Below, piece after piece: positions 51,252-61,687 of a stretch of 64,000 bases of DNA (within the stretch, counting starts at the first letter, position 1; the number at the start of each line of letters is the position of its first letter). Source of the stretch: Lachnospiraceae bacterium (GTDB lineage Bacteria; Bacillota; Clostridia; Lachnospirales; Lachnospiraceae). Location: positions 1 through 64,000 of the forward strand of contig JAIEEY010000080.1 of NCBI GenBank assembly GCA_029067205.1, in the 5' to 3' direction. The position numbers were made by a program, and so were the translations under genes. The notes under the pieces are model-generated. The model was not told where the DNA came from, did not search any database, and saw only the letters and a list, made by a program, of their open reading frames with translations.

Positions 51252-53018
51252 CTATTGCCGTTGTTCTTTAATAAATATCTGACAATAAAAGCAGTACCAC
51301 CCAACTAATAACGGCATGCATGCCATTAACGGAATCGTATATCTTATATATCCATTTACAGGAGATGCAATGCATACTAATATGTTCATAAACGGCGCTA
51401 CATACATTAAGATACCCTTTACCCTTTTTCTATATATCATGTAAGCCGCTAATACTAGTAAAAGCCATGTATATGTTGCCGGATTCATTAGTTGCGACAA
51501 TATGGGAAAGTTAAGCCACAACTCCGTATATGCTATTAGCACATCCCGAACCTCTCTGGGAAATAAATAATGTAGATAAAGATCTCCCCTTGCTATGGAT
51601 CCCTGTTGGATACCAAAATAATATTATTGGCCCATACTACTCCTAAACGGATAATAATACCTATAGCATCCTTCCAATGTTGCCTCAACATATATATGGA
51701 TGCTTTTTGAACATAGAATACCATGCCTTAAAGTATTCTTTTAGACCTTCTGTATTATACCTATATTGATTTTTAACAGCATCTGATATTTCCGGATTAT
51801 ATATAGCAGCAATTTGATCAATCGGCAGTATAGCATCTACCGCAGCTTTCTCTTCTTCTGTTATATCCTCTGACGCATATAAAAGATATCTTGCTGTTTG
51901 TTGAAAAGGAATAGATAACATTTCCTTTTCCGAACCTTTTACAACTCCCAAACGTTCTGGCAAAGCTACATCCGTAATAAACTATCCCAAAAAAACTTAT
52001 ACACAAAAGTAATATCCCAAACACTTCACGTTTTTCTCTTATCCACACCACAAGACATAGACATTGTGGCAAAACCAGATATATTCCATTCTTTCTGGTT
52101 ATACAAACAAGCAGGGATGAAAAAAACAAAATCATAAAGTCTTTTATCCTTAGTGGTTGTTTATTGCCTGCCTTAATACAGCAGTCGATATATACTACCA
52201 TAAAGAACGCAACAAAGCTGATGCCTATGATCATAAAAACAGAAAAAACTGCTGCCAGACCTCCAATAACAAAACTTTTTATCTCATAAATCAAATACCA
52301 TTGTTTCTTATAAAAGTATATTAATGCTATACTTACTACCAACTTATCTATTCCAATACCATTACATTCCCTCTGTAATGTGCTAATAAAGGAGGAGCCT
52401 TCATTGATTTGTCCATTTACTGATATTGCTATCCCAGTCAACATACCAGCAAGTATTGGACACACTTTAATATATCGTTTATAACCTTTCAGCCACAAAA
52501 AATAGGCGCCAAATATAGCGGTAATAATAGCTATTAACAATAGGCGTTCTCTTTGTTCTTCATTATTTCTAATCACCACTATACTATCTATCCTTATATA
52601 CCCTTTTCCTGAATAGTATAATCTTACTTCAAAATCGTCTATATTTTGTGTTACCCTGATTGAAGTTTTCTGAACGTTCTTTCCCCTGCTTAATGCAATT
52701 GACTTGTCCGCATTGACATGCTCTCCTTCTGCATAAATCTCCATTGAATGATTCCAGTCTGATTCATATTCAACAGCAACCGTGTAGCTTCCTTTCCTCA
52801 GCCTTTCATATGAGCCACGTAAAAATATTGTGTCATCCGCAACTCCACTGTTTTCATCAATATACCATATTCCGTCCTTCTGCTGCACAACAGCATTACC
52901 ACCATCCATATGATTAATAATCTCTCTTTGACTATATACTTGAACGTAAAAGCCCCAACCCACAAATAAATATAAATATTTGTAAAAAAACAATAATACC
53001 CATAGCCTTTGTTTTCAT
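51252..53018 (-). pseudogene. DUF6020-like membrane protein gene with several frameshifts and a nonsense codon
   Basis: Pieces in different frames: MKTKAMGIIVFLQIFIFICG..., YVQVYSQREIINHMDGG..., ALPERLGVVKGSEKEMLSIPFQQTARYLL..., KHPYIYVEATLEGCYRYYYPF..., NPATYTWLLLVLAAYMIY...ASPVNGYIRYTIPL. Confidence 0.8.
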
Positions 53019-53046
53019 GAAATTCTTCTCCTATTTTCATGATTAA

Positions 53047-53208
53047 TCTTTTATCACGTATATCATACGTCCTATGATTTCTGCTGAAGTGTCTGTCGTT
53101 CTATCATTTACATAAATTATTTCTATGCATATCTGTGTCTGATTCCAAGCAGTTTTAAGACACGCTTCACTATATTTTAATATTACATATTGGGATTATT
53201 AGAGAAAG
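53047..53208 (-). pseudogene. fossil GT2 N-terminal fragment
   Basis: Minus strand reads SLIIPICNIKI then, after a frameshift, YSEACLKTAWNQTQICIEIIYVNDRTTDTSAEII, aligning to GT2 VSIIIPIYN...IEIICVNDGSTDNS. Confidence 0.75.
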
Positions 53209-53214
53209 CCTTGG

Positions 53215-54177
53215 CTAAATAGGTAAATGTATCTGATCCCCGATTACTCTATCCCCAAACGGTGTCCATTTTGACGGTATGCCTGATGCCGGCGTAAATG
53301 TCATCTCTCCAAATTTTATATTCCCATCATCTAAGCAATAAAAATCTACTCTGACTAAAATGAATCCCTGACATAGTATTCTTACCGCATTCAACATATC
53401 CGCAAACCTCTCTGGACATTGCACCTCTTCATCCAATGTATATACCTCTTTCCAAAAATTACATCTTTCCCATCTAAGATTATAAAATGCACTTTTCCCA
53501 TCTGAACAACGGCATTGGATATACATAGGCTCCCCATCAAAGCACCAAAATCTATAATCAATCTTTTCATTTAGTCCTTCAATATATTCTTCCGCTATTA
53601 TTAATGGCTTTATATTTTTATAATGCAATTCAAAAGATATATCCGAATAGTCTGTCGCTAACCATCTAAGAAATTTATTCCTTATTTCATGATACTTCAT
53701 TTCCTGCTTGTTCGTAACAATGACATTCATGCCTGAACCATGATTCGTTTTTAGAATAAATTTGTCAGGAAGCTCCTCAAAATTAATTTCGTCAAACGTT
53801 TCCCACACTCCAAGCAATGGTATAAGAAAGTTTTTACCTAACTTTTCTTCGATATATTTTTTCACTTGATATTTGTCTGCCAATAGTGTTTTTTTCTCGC
53901 TGTTATCATACAGTTTAATCCATTGTATTTTCTCAGAACACGTTTTAGGAGCTTTTAAATCTAATTTACTTCCAGTTTTAAGCAAAAACCACTTCTTAAT
54001 GGCATCCTCATATCCATTTTCTAGCATGACTCTATGAATATAGCTGTCACTCTGCATAGCTTTTATTTCTTCTTTTACACTGTATAGTTCTTTTTCCAAT
54101 TCTATTAATCTTGCCTCCACCAGATCAAATTTTTTAAACAATCTCTTAATGATTGGCACCTTTCGCAATGGATTCAT
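53215..54177 (-). CDS. TupA-like ATP-grasp family protein
   Basis: APKTCSEKIQWIKLYDNSEKKTLLADKYQVKKYIEEKLG, FILKTNHGSGMNVIV, FGEMTFTPASGIPSKWTPFGDRVIGD. Confidence 0.9.
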   Translation of the reverse strand: MNPLRKVPIIKRLFKKFDLVEARLIELEKELYSVKEEIKAMQSDSYIHRVMLENGYEDAIKKWFLLKTGSKLDLKAPKTCSEKIQWIKLYDNSEKKTLLADKYQVKKYIEEKLGKNFLIPLLGVWETFDEINFEELPDKFILKTNHGSGMNVIVTNKQEMKYHEIRNKFLRWLATDYSDISFELHYKNIKPLIIAEEYIEGLNEKIDYRFWCFDGEPMYIQCRCSDGKSAFYNLRWERCNFWKEVYTLDEEVQCPERFADMLNAVRILCQGFILVRVDFYCLDDGNIKFGEMTFTPASGIPSKWTPFGDRVIGDQIHLPI

Positions 54178-54248
54178 ATTCTTTCCCCCAGTTATTCATT
54201 TACAAAACTTCTAAACCACCTTTTCTTTATCGACGTAACTCCCTTTTT

Positions 54249-56366
54249 CTATCTTCCTAATAATTTTTTAGGTAAATATACTACAGCGCTTCCGATCTTC
54301 CACGATTTTGAATCTTTAATTAAGTCAATTTCTTGTCTAAGCTGCAATTCTTTTTGATTCGCAGATAAATGTGCATAGAAGTCCATCGGACTTGTAATTA
54401 GTTCTTGTATTGCATCCCACTCTTCATCCTCAAATACTTCCTCAGGTAATTCTCCTTTCTCGTAGGATGTCTCAAATTCCTTGTGAAATCTTTTTATAAA
54501 TTCTAGTCGTTCCTCTCTTAATGTTTTATTAAAAGTAAAAATATAATTATAATATTTACTAAATTGATAATATCCTATATACTGCTCTTTAAATTTTGGA
54601 TGCCTTTCGAGAAAATCATATATATACTGACTCTCCTCACACATACAATACACCTTTGAACTATCAAAAACAGATGAATTAGGGTTGTCCCCTCTCTTTT
54701 GATAAAATGCTTTGTCCAAAAAATATACACGCTCAGCAAAACAAAATGTCTGAAACCAAAAACCATTATCCTGATATGATGCTCCTGGTGTTTCATTATG
54801 GCGAATACAATTCTTATTTATATACAGACGTTTATAAATTCCGGTCCATGTATTTAACGTAAATTTGAATATAATAGGAAATTCTCTAGGTGATATTACA
54901 TGGTTATATAATTTGACATTTGCTTTCGCTACTTGATTATATATCACCTTCCTCTTTCCATTTACATCCATAAAACGATTAAAGTCTGCTTTAATAAAGT
55001 CCAGATCTTCCTTAACCGCAATTTTATAAAGAGTTTCATACATATCACGCTCTACATAATCATCCGGTTCTACGATTCCGATATAATCTCCTGTTGCAAC
55101 ATCCAACCCACGATTCATTGCCCTCCCATATCCACCATTAGGACCATCTAGTATAACAATCCTTTTGTCCTCTGTCGCAAACTTCTCTACAATTTTCAAT
55201 GAATTATCTGTCGAACCATCGTTGATACAAATGATCTCAATATCTTCTAGAGTCTGATTCACTACACTATTGAGGCATTCAATAAGATAGCCTTCCACAT
55301 TATATATAGGTATCAATATTGATACTTTAGGCATTATGCTTTTATTCATCTGCCTTATTTGATATGGCATTTCTTTATATCTGGTCTGCATGCCATTCAA
55401 TATTCGATACTCTTCGGAGGAAATCATCTTAATCTGCTTATATTTTTTATACTCCTCCTGATTCCAAAAATATTTTTTCTTTTTATCGGAAATTCCTAAT
55501 TCCATAAAAATCTCATTTTTTAATTTCTCATATAGTGCTTCAAACGCCGGCATTTTTAATGTTTCCAGATTCCAAAGCGAAAAATGCAATGCATAATTTA
55601 TATAACTTCTCTCTACTTCTTTATAGATATCCATATTAATCAATTCTTCTCTTAAGGCACGTAAAGCCTGATAAAAGCAATCCCATGAACTTTCACGTGT
55701 GGAAGACACCGAACTGTTTAATCCAACTCTTTTATGAACTAACGTTCTGCGCAAAATAGAAATTTTTTCCGCTTTTACAAGCGCCGTAAATGTAAAAAAC
55801 ATATCATTTGTATTTCTAAGTTCTTGAAACACTAATCGATTCTCTAAAACAAACTCTCTCCGAAACAATTTATCCCATGTCCATCCTATAAATACCCTAA
55901 AAATATTTCCTTGTATATCCTTATAATTAAAAGGTTCAAAATCCTGCAACTGATTGCGCAATATTGAGCAGTGATACGGCTGTCTATGCTTGATGTCTTC
56001 CTTAAATCTATCCATCTTAAAAACACAAATATCCACTTCATCCCGCTTTGCTTTCACATACGCTGATTTCAGCATATCCAGCTCAAAGACATCATCTGCA
56101 TCCAAAATAGAAAGATATTCCCCTGTTGCATACTGAATCCCAAAGTTTCTCGCCGCTCCCGCTCCAGAATTTTCTTGTGACAATACCAAAATTCTCGAAT
56201 CCATTGCTGCATACTTATCCAAAATCAGGCGAGATTTGTCCGTCGATCCATCATCCACACAAATAATTTCTATTTCTTTTAGTGTCTGACAGACTAAACA
56301 ATCTAAGGCTTCTCCTAAATATTTTTCTGCATTGTATACTGGCATAACCACAGATACCTTAATCAT
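54249..56366 (-). CDS. tandem two-domain GT2 glycosyltransferase
   Basis: Two complete GT2 signatures: VSVVMPVYNAEKYL...VDDGSTDKS near the N-terminus and VSILIPIYNVEGYL...INDGSTDNS near residue 350. Confidence 0.93.
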   Translation of the reverse strand: MIKVSVVMPVYNAEKYLGEALDCLVCQTLKEIEIICVDDGSTDKSRLILDKYAAMDSRILVLSQENSGAGAARNFGIQYATGEYLSILDADDVFELDMLKSAYVKAKRDEVDICVFKMDRFKEDIKHRQPYHCSILRNQLQDFEPFNYKDIQGNIFRVFIGWTWDKLFRREFVLENRLVFQELRNTNDMFFTFTALVKAEKISILRRTLVHKRVGLNSSVSSTRESSWDCFYQALRALREELINMDIYKEVERSYINYALHFSLWNLETLKMPAFEALYEKLKNEIFMELGISDKKKKYFWNQEEYKKYKQIKMISSEEYRILNGMQTRYKEMPYQIRQMNKSIMPKVSILIPIYNVEGYLIECLNSVVNQTLEDIEIICINDGSTDNSLKIVEKFATEDKRIVILDGPNGGYGRAMNRGLDVATGDYIGIVEPDDYVERDMYETLYKIAVKEDLDFIKADFNRFMDVNGKRKVIYNQVAKANVKLYNHVISPREFPIIFKFTLNTWTGIYKRLYINKNCIRHNETPGASYQDNGFWFQTFCFAERVYFLDKAFYQKRGDNPNSSVFDSSKVYCMCEESQYIYDFLERHPKFKEQYIGYYQFSKYYNYIFTFNKTLREERLEFIKRFHKEFETSYEKGELPEEVFEDEEWDAIQELITSPMDFYAHLSANQKELQLRQEIDLIKDSKSWKIGSAVVYLPKKLLGR

Positions 56367-56379
56367 ATATTTCCCCCAT

Positions 56380-56451
56380 CTATCTACTCAATATCCTTTT
56401 AGGAAGATATTCTATAGCACTTCCTACTCTCCCTCTAAACAGCTTTATTTG
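56380..56451 (-). pseudogene. orphan GT2 C-terminal tail
   Basis: Minus strand encodes QIKLFRGRVGSAIEYLPKRILSR*, similar to SKSWKIGSAVVYLPKKLLGR* at the end of 54249..56366. Confidence 0.65.
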
Positions 56452-56528
56452 CTCCCTAAAATAACCGGATATTCTTTTGGAGAAATTACACAAATATATA
56501 AATTATCATTAAAAGCAAAATTCATTTC

Positions 56529-56807
56529 ACAACCTCCACGTTTTCATTCTATCCCATATTTCAAAATATTCTTTCCAAAACGCCTCTGATGTCAATCTGC
56601 TTAAATTATTTTGATACTCTGCTTCACAGTAAGATGATTCTTCTTATAATTTTTCATAGTATACTTTTTAAAAATATGACAGTTCTTTTCAATATCATAT
56701 ATAGCGATCCCTTTGGAACGATATATTAAATTCGGGCAAACCATTATATCCTCTGTGGCATCATTGGGTAATACAATATTCTGCAGTTTTACTGCCCTTT
56801 TCTTCAT
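56529..56807 (-). pseudogene. remnant of another glycosyltransferase-like gene (possibly GlfT2-type)
   Basis: MKKRAVKLQNIVLPNDATEDIMVCPNLIYRSKGIAIYDIEKNCHIFKKYT in one frame, then EYQNNLSRLTSEAFWKEYFEIWDRMKTWRL* in another. Confidence 0.4.
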
Positions 56808-56851
56808 AACCTTCTCCCCTCAAAACCTTGTTCAATATATCTTCTCATGCC

Positions 56852-57883
56852 TTATATCATGCTATCACAGATTTCCGATCTCTTGTGCTCAATACACTTT
56901 CTAACCTTTCTTGGAATATATGTAAGCATTCTCCCACTTCGATAAGAATAAGATTTTTTTATTCTGTTGATTTCCTCATCTTTCTTTTTTATAATTCGCC
57001 GAAATCCCTCTATCAACATTTGCCGCACAGCGTCAAAATCCCTATTCTTCTCTGCAATCGCTTCATATTTTTTTGTTATCGCGTTTTCCAGTTCGAACTG
57101 ATTTAATATTCTCCCTTTATATTCTTCTGTCATCCTTCTGATTGTCAGTCTTTTCAAATTCTCCAATTGATGTTCCTTTGACCACATCAAATTTTGCTCT
57201 AATCCGCACAAAAGATCAAATGTCCTAACTTGATCCCACTCTATTGTCTTGTGATTAATTCTATAACAATATGTTACATCTGTCATAGCATAAAATTGTT
57301 TCGCCAATGTCATAGCCTGTACCATGAAAGGCGGATCCTCATAATGTATTAAGTTTGAAAACCCTATTTTATGTTTCAAAAGAAACCCTCTGTTATAAAT
57401 AAATCTAGTATATCCATAATCATACTGGTACTCTCTATAATCAATAACTTGACTACCGCGAAAAATGTACCCACTATAAATACCTTCGTATGTTGTATTT
57501 ATCCTTCCATTTACATCAAAATCACTAAAACAGCCTCCTGCAATATTTACCCCATACTTAATCGCTGCCTCATACATCTTTTCCAGAACTCTATTCTCCG
57601 GATATCGGTCATCTGCATCCATAAATGCCACAAACTCTCCACGAGCCTCCTTAATCGCTGTGTTTCTAGCAACGGCAACACCTTGATGATTCAAATTAAA
57701 AATCCGAAGTCTTGAATCCTTTTCTGCCCATGACATTAACTTCTGATAAGACCTGTCCGTAGAGCCATCGTTTACACATAGAATTTCTATTTCCCGCAAC
57801 GTTTGACTAACAACACTTTCAAGACATTCATCTAAATATGCATCCATATTATAAACAGGAATGATAATTGATATCTTAATCAT
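56852..57883 (-). CDS. GT2 glycosyltransferase
   Basis: ISIIIPVYNMDAYLDECLESVV, ILCVNDGSTDRSYQKL, AVARNTAIKEARGEFVAFMDADDRYPE. Confidence 0.95.
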   Translation of the reverse strand: MIKISIIIPVYNMDAYLDECLESVVSQTLREIEILCVNDGSTDRSYQKLMSWAEKDSRLRIFNLNHQGVAVARNTAIKEARGEFVAFMDADDRYPENRVLEKMYEAAIKYGVNIAGGCFSDFDVNGRINTTYEGIYSGYIFRGSQVIDYREYQYDYGYTRFIYNRGFLLKHKIGFSNLIHYEDPPFMVQAMTLAKQFYAMTDVTYCYRINHKTIEWDQVRTFDLLCGLEQNLMWSKEHQLENLKRLTIRRMTEEYKGRILNQFELENAITKKYEAIAEKNRDFDAVRQMLIEGFRRIIKKKDEEINRIKKSYSYRSGRMLTYIPRKVRKCIEHKRSEICDSMI

Positions 57884-59328
57884 ACATTCTCCCTCTTAAA
57901 ACCTGATCTTAACTTCATCTTGGTATACCATCCCAGATTTCCCTTTCCAGTATACCGCAAAAGCAGGCAGACCGTTCTCCAATACCCCATATTTCTATCA
58001 AGCTGCACACGCGCCATTTTAATATACTCTTTTCGATATGGCTTTTCTATTTTAGACAATGCATAACCATGTGTCTGTATTTTCACCACCTGCAATAAAT
58101 CTTGTAACCATTTATCCTTATATTTATCCACATAATTATCCAAATGCTCAAAAATGGCAAAATGTACATACAACCTATCGTCCGTACAGCTCACATCCTG
58201 GCCTTTCCTTCCAAGCCGATAATAATACAAATACTCTGGCACACAGGCCGCGCTCCCTGCTGCTAAAACATACTCCATGCGAAAAGGCAGATCATCATAC
58301 CGCTTTAAATCCTCGTGAAAGCGAATTTGATGTGTATCCAACACTGACTTTTTATACAGACATCTCCAGATAGCTATTCGGGTATTTATACATAGACTCT
58401 GCACCTTATCTTCCCTATAAGTTCCCCCCAGATAGGGAGCCGCAAGACAATCATTTAATACCGGCTGGCTTTCCTGTGTATCCTCGTAGTATTCCTTATA
58501 CCCGCAATATGTCAAGTCATAGTTTCCCATGAGTGCTCTTCGCAACAGCTTATAAAACATACTTTTTTCTATAAAATCATCGGAATCCACAAAACCGACG
58601 TAGCGTCCTCTCGCTGTTTCTATCCCTTTGTTTCTCGCTGATGCACATCCCCCATTCTCCTTATCAACCAATATGACACGCTCGTCACTTTTAGAGTATT
58701 CCCGTATCAAAGAAGCAGATTCATCCGTACTGCCATCATTGACAAAAAGAAATTCAATATAAGGCGCCTTCCATGCTATTAAGGACTCTATGCAACGAGG
58801 CAAATACGGCACCACGTTATACACAGGGATGACAACAGATAGTTCAATATCCGATTTCCCCTTTTCCCAGTCTAATATTTCACACGACGCATTGCCTAAC
58901 GCTATTTCCTCTGGCGGTATACCCTTATCCTGTTCAATATATATCCCTCTGGACCGGCTGCGAAAGCGCTCCCATACACCAAAGTAATCTTCATCCCTTT
59001 TCATCCGCCCCACCACATAGGGGATTAGCATATCTTTGCAGGAAACCACCAACTCTCTGCATCCATAATCAAAAAAAACGATATCAAACTTTCTATCATG
59101 TTCTGAGAGTACACGTGCTTCCTCCAATGTACAATTCATTATTTTATGGGAATACTCCGACACTTCCTCCATCTCTATATATGGCTTTAGAGCTACATGA
59201 TATACCGCCTGAATTTTCTTTGTATCTAATAAATACTTTGCCAACTCCACAAATTCCTGCGAGGTGGAAAGAAACAATGCTCTATTAAAAGACTGCATTT
59301 TTGAAATATAACTTTTAATCTGCTGCAT
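57880..59328 (-). CDS. GT2 glycosyltransferase with N-terminal extension
   Basis: LSVVIPVYNVVPYLPRCIESLI, FLFVNDGSTDESASLI, SARNKGIETARGRYVGFVDSDDFIE. ATGA overlap with the downstream GT2. Confidence 0.93.
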   Translation of the reverse strand: MQQIKSYISKMQSFNRALFLSTSQEFVELAKYLLDTKKIQAVYHVALKPYIEMEEVSEYSHKIMNCTLEEARVLSEHDRKFDIVFFDYGCRELVVSCKDMLIPYVVGRMKRDEDYFGVWERFRSRSRGIYIEQDKGIPPEEIALGNASCEILDWEKGKSDIELSVVIPVYNVVPYLPRCIESLIAWKAPYIEFLFVNDGSTDESASLIREYSKSDERVILVDKENGGCASARNKGIETARGRYVGFVDSDDFIEKSMFYKLLRRALMGNYDLTYCGYKEYYEDTQESQPVLNDCLAAPYLGGTYREDKVQSLCINTRIAIWRCLYKKSVLDTHQIRFHEDLKRYDDLPFRMEYVLAAGSAACVPEYLYYYRLGRKGQDVSCTDDRLYVHFAIFEHLDNYVDKYKDKWLQDLLQVVKIQTHGYALSKIEKPYRKEYIKMARVQLDRNMGYWRTVCLLLRYTGKGNLGWYTKMKLRSGFKRENV

Positions 59329-59340
59329 TTTTCCCCTCCA

Positions 59341-60423
59341 TCAAGCAACTCTTTTTTTCACTTTTAGCAATTTTTTTATCAACTTCTCTGCTAAGTTCTG
59401 GTACAGATAATCATAAAATATCGGAATAAAGATTCGATGTCGTATTGCTGTCAGAAACAGACCATATTGTCTTGCATCTGCTTTTGTAAAGCCTTTCTTG
59501 CTTTCTTTTCGCAATATATGCACATATTTTCTAGGTATCCTTATAAATACTTTATGTATTTCTTTTACAAGTAACTGTTTGATTTCCATGTTTGCCATAC
59601 GGATAGACCAGATGGAAAACCTTACCATAACACGCATCACTGGAAAGATAAGTGCATCCTTTCCCTTCACAAAATCCAGCAGCTCATCAAATACTGCTAA
59701 AATATCCAGCCTGTCCTTTCCATGTGAGGCGGTAATCTGTCCTTTTGTTCCTATCCTGTAATAAAAGCCGACGCTTCTTATTCCCATACAATACTCACAC
59801 TGTGAAAGTAGATAAAAATGAGGATAGACATCTTCCCATTTTATTTTTTCTCGAAAGCGAAAATCAATTTTTCTGACAAACTCCATTTTCAAAAGCTTTC
59901 TACTCTGACTTACTTCAAATTGATATATTCTCCTATCTGTCTGTGGATTGATAATATATCCATCTTCCGGAAAAACCTCTTGGAACAAAGCTTCATCGTA
60001 CCATGCACTGATAACCTTGCTTCCTTCATGGTATATCTGCGGCAATACCATTATTATTTCTGCCCGTTGATTTTTCTTATCCTCTAATTGCTGATTAATT
60101 CTCTCAACATATTCCGGCATCAACCAGTCATCACTATCCAAGAAGGATACATACTCTGTTTTGACCATATCCATTCCCCGATTTCTTGCTCCACCAAGTC
60201 CTCGATTCTCTTGAGAAATATATGTAATTTTATCAGGGTACTTCTTGCTATAAGTCAAACAGATCTCATCTGTATTATCCGTAGATCCATCATTCACTAT
60301 AACGATGAAATATCTATCATCCGTTTGATTTAAAATGCTGTCTATTGTTCTTTGTATCGTATCCGCCACATTATATGCAGGTACAACAAACGTAATTTTT
60401 TCTGTTATTTTCATACAACACAC
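59341..60423 (-). CDS. GT2 glycosyltransferase
   Basis: ITFVVPAYNVADTIQRTIDSIL, VIVNDGSTDNTDEICL, GGARNRGMDMVKTEYVSFLDSDDWLMP. Confidence 0.94.
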   Translation of the reverse strand: MCCMKITEKITFVVPAYNVADTIQRTIDSILNQTDDRYFIVIVNDGSTDNTDEICLTYSKKYPDKITYISQENRGLGGARNRGMDMVKTEYVSFLDSDDWLMPEYVERINQQLEDKKNQRAEIIMVLPQIYHEGSKVISAWYDEALFQEVFPEDGYIINPQTDRRIYQFEVSQSRKLLKMEFVRKIDFRFREKIKWEDVYPHFYLLSQCEYCMGIRSVGFYYRIGTKGQITASHGKDRLDILAVFDELLDFVKGKDALIFPVMRVMVRFSIWSIRMANMEIKQLLVKEIHKVFIRIPRKYVHILRKESKKGFTKADARQYGLFLTAIRHRIFIPIFYDYLYQNLAEKLIKKLLKVKKRVA

Positions 60424-60701
60424 AATCCTTTATAAAAGACTATTAAATCCCGATATAAAGTTATTCTGTTTTTAGCAATTCATACTTTACATCAGGATTC
60501 CTTATCTTTTTAGTACAATTTTATCTTTAATTATCGTTTCGGTTCCCGCTTACCGCACTTTCATATATTTTCTCCTCGCTACAATGCTGCGTCACTCCCC
60601 GCCCTGTCACAATTATCCTGTGACGTTCCACAAACATAAAGTATACAACTTTTAAGGTTTTCTATAAGAAACACGCCAACCATGTTTTTACGGTTTTCAT
60701 T

Positions 60702-61685
60702 TCATAATCCGCATTTCTGAGCGAAGTCCCGATTTTCTTTCGCTATCGCCTCATACTCCATCCTTCTTACATGATACTGCGTATCAGCCAATATTCGCCT
60801 GTTAGATGCCATCAAATCAGAAACAAGCCCGATCATAAATGTCAGAAATCCTATAATAATCAGTGTACAGGCCAGTATCAGCGACTGCACATGACCAGTC
60901 CCGCCCTGAGTGAACAGACAGTATATAAACCGTAATCCTATCCCCAGACCAATCACAGTAGGAAGTATACTGATGTACGTAAATGCCTTTAACGGCTGAT
61001 ACATCATATATGCCCTGAGTATAATGACAATTGACTTTTTGACATACGACCACACACCATTAATAAGTCTGGATGGTCTCAATTGAGGATTGGTATGCAC
61101 TGGGACACTTGTAATCGCAATCTTTTCGCGCCCCGCCTGCACAATTGTTTCCAATGTATAGGTGTAATCATTGACCACGTTGATGCGCATTGCCGTATCA
61201 CGGGTCATCGCCCGGAACCCGCTTGGTGCATCAGGTATATCTGTGTTTGATGCGCGTCTCACTGCCCAGCTGCCCAGATGCTGCAGTTTCTTCTTCATAT
61301 AAGAAAAATGTTCTGTCTCATCAATTGGTCTGGCACCTACTACCATATCTGCCCTGCCATCCAGTATCGGCTGTATCAACGCCTGTATGTCTTCCGCACA
61401 ATACTGGTTGTCCGCATCCGTATTCACAATAATGTCCGCCCCATTTCTGAGGCACCCGTCAAGACCAGCCATAAAGCCTCTTGCCAAACCTTTATTCTGG
61501 CTGAAATTTACAATGTGGTGTACCCCCCACTTCCTTGCCACTTCAACCGTAGCATCACAGCTGCCATCATTGATAATCAGATACTCGATCTCATCAATCC
61601 CCTCAAGATATTCTGGCAGGTCATTCAATGCTGCCTCAAGTGTGTCTGCCTCATTGTAACAAGGTATCTGTATAATGAGTTTCAT
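60702..61685 (-). CDS. GT2 polyprenyl-phosphate glycosyltransferase-like
   Basis: LIIQIPCYNEADTLEAALNDLP, YLIINDGSCDATVEVARKWG, INVDADNQY-type motif (VNTDADNQYCAED), two C-terminal TM helices. Confidence 0.93.
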   Translation of the reverse strand: MKLIIQIPCYNEADTLEAALNDLPEYLEGIDEIEYLIINDGSCDATVEVARKWGVHHIVNFSQNKGLARGFMAGLDGCLRNGADIIVNTDADNQYCAEDIQALIQPILDGRADMVVGARPIDETEHFSYMKKKLQHLGSWAVRRASNTDIPDAPSGFRAMTRDTAMRINVVNDYTYTLETIVQAGREKIAITSVPVHTNPQLRPSRLINGVWSYVKKSIVIILRAYMMYQPLKAFTYISILPTVIGLGIGLRFIYCLFTQGGTGHVQSLILACTLIIIGFLTFMIGLVSDLMASNRRILADTQYHVRRMEYEAIAKENRDFAQKCGL

Positions 61686-61687
61686 TG

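Noticed and set aside
60668-60677. gaaacacgcc, a 10-nt match to the MITE terminal repeat
   Set aside because: No partner terminal repeat, subterminal repeat or target duplication found nearby; could be chance.
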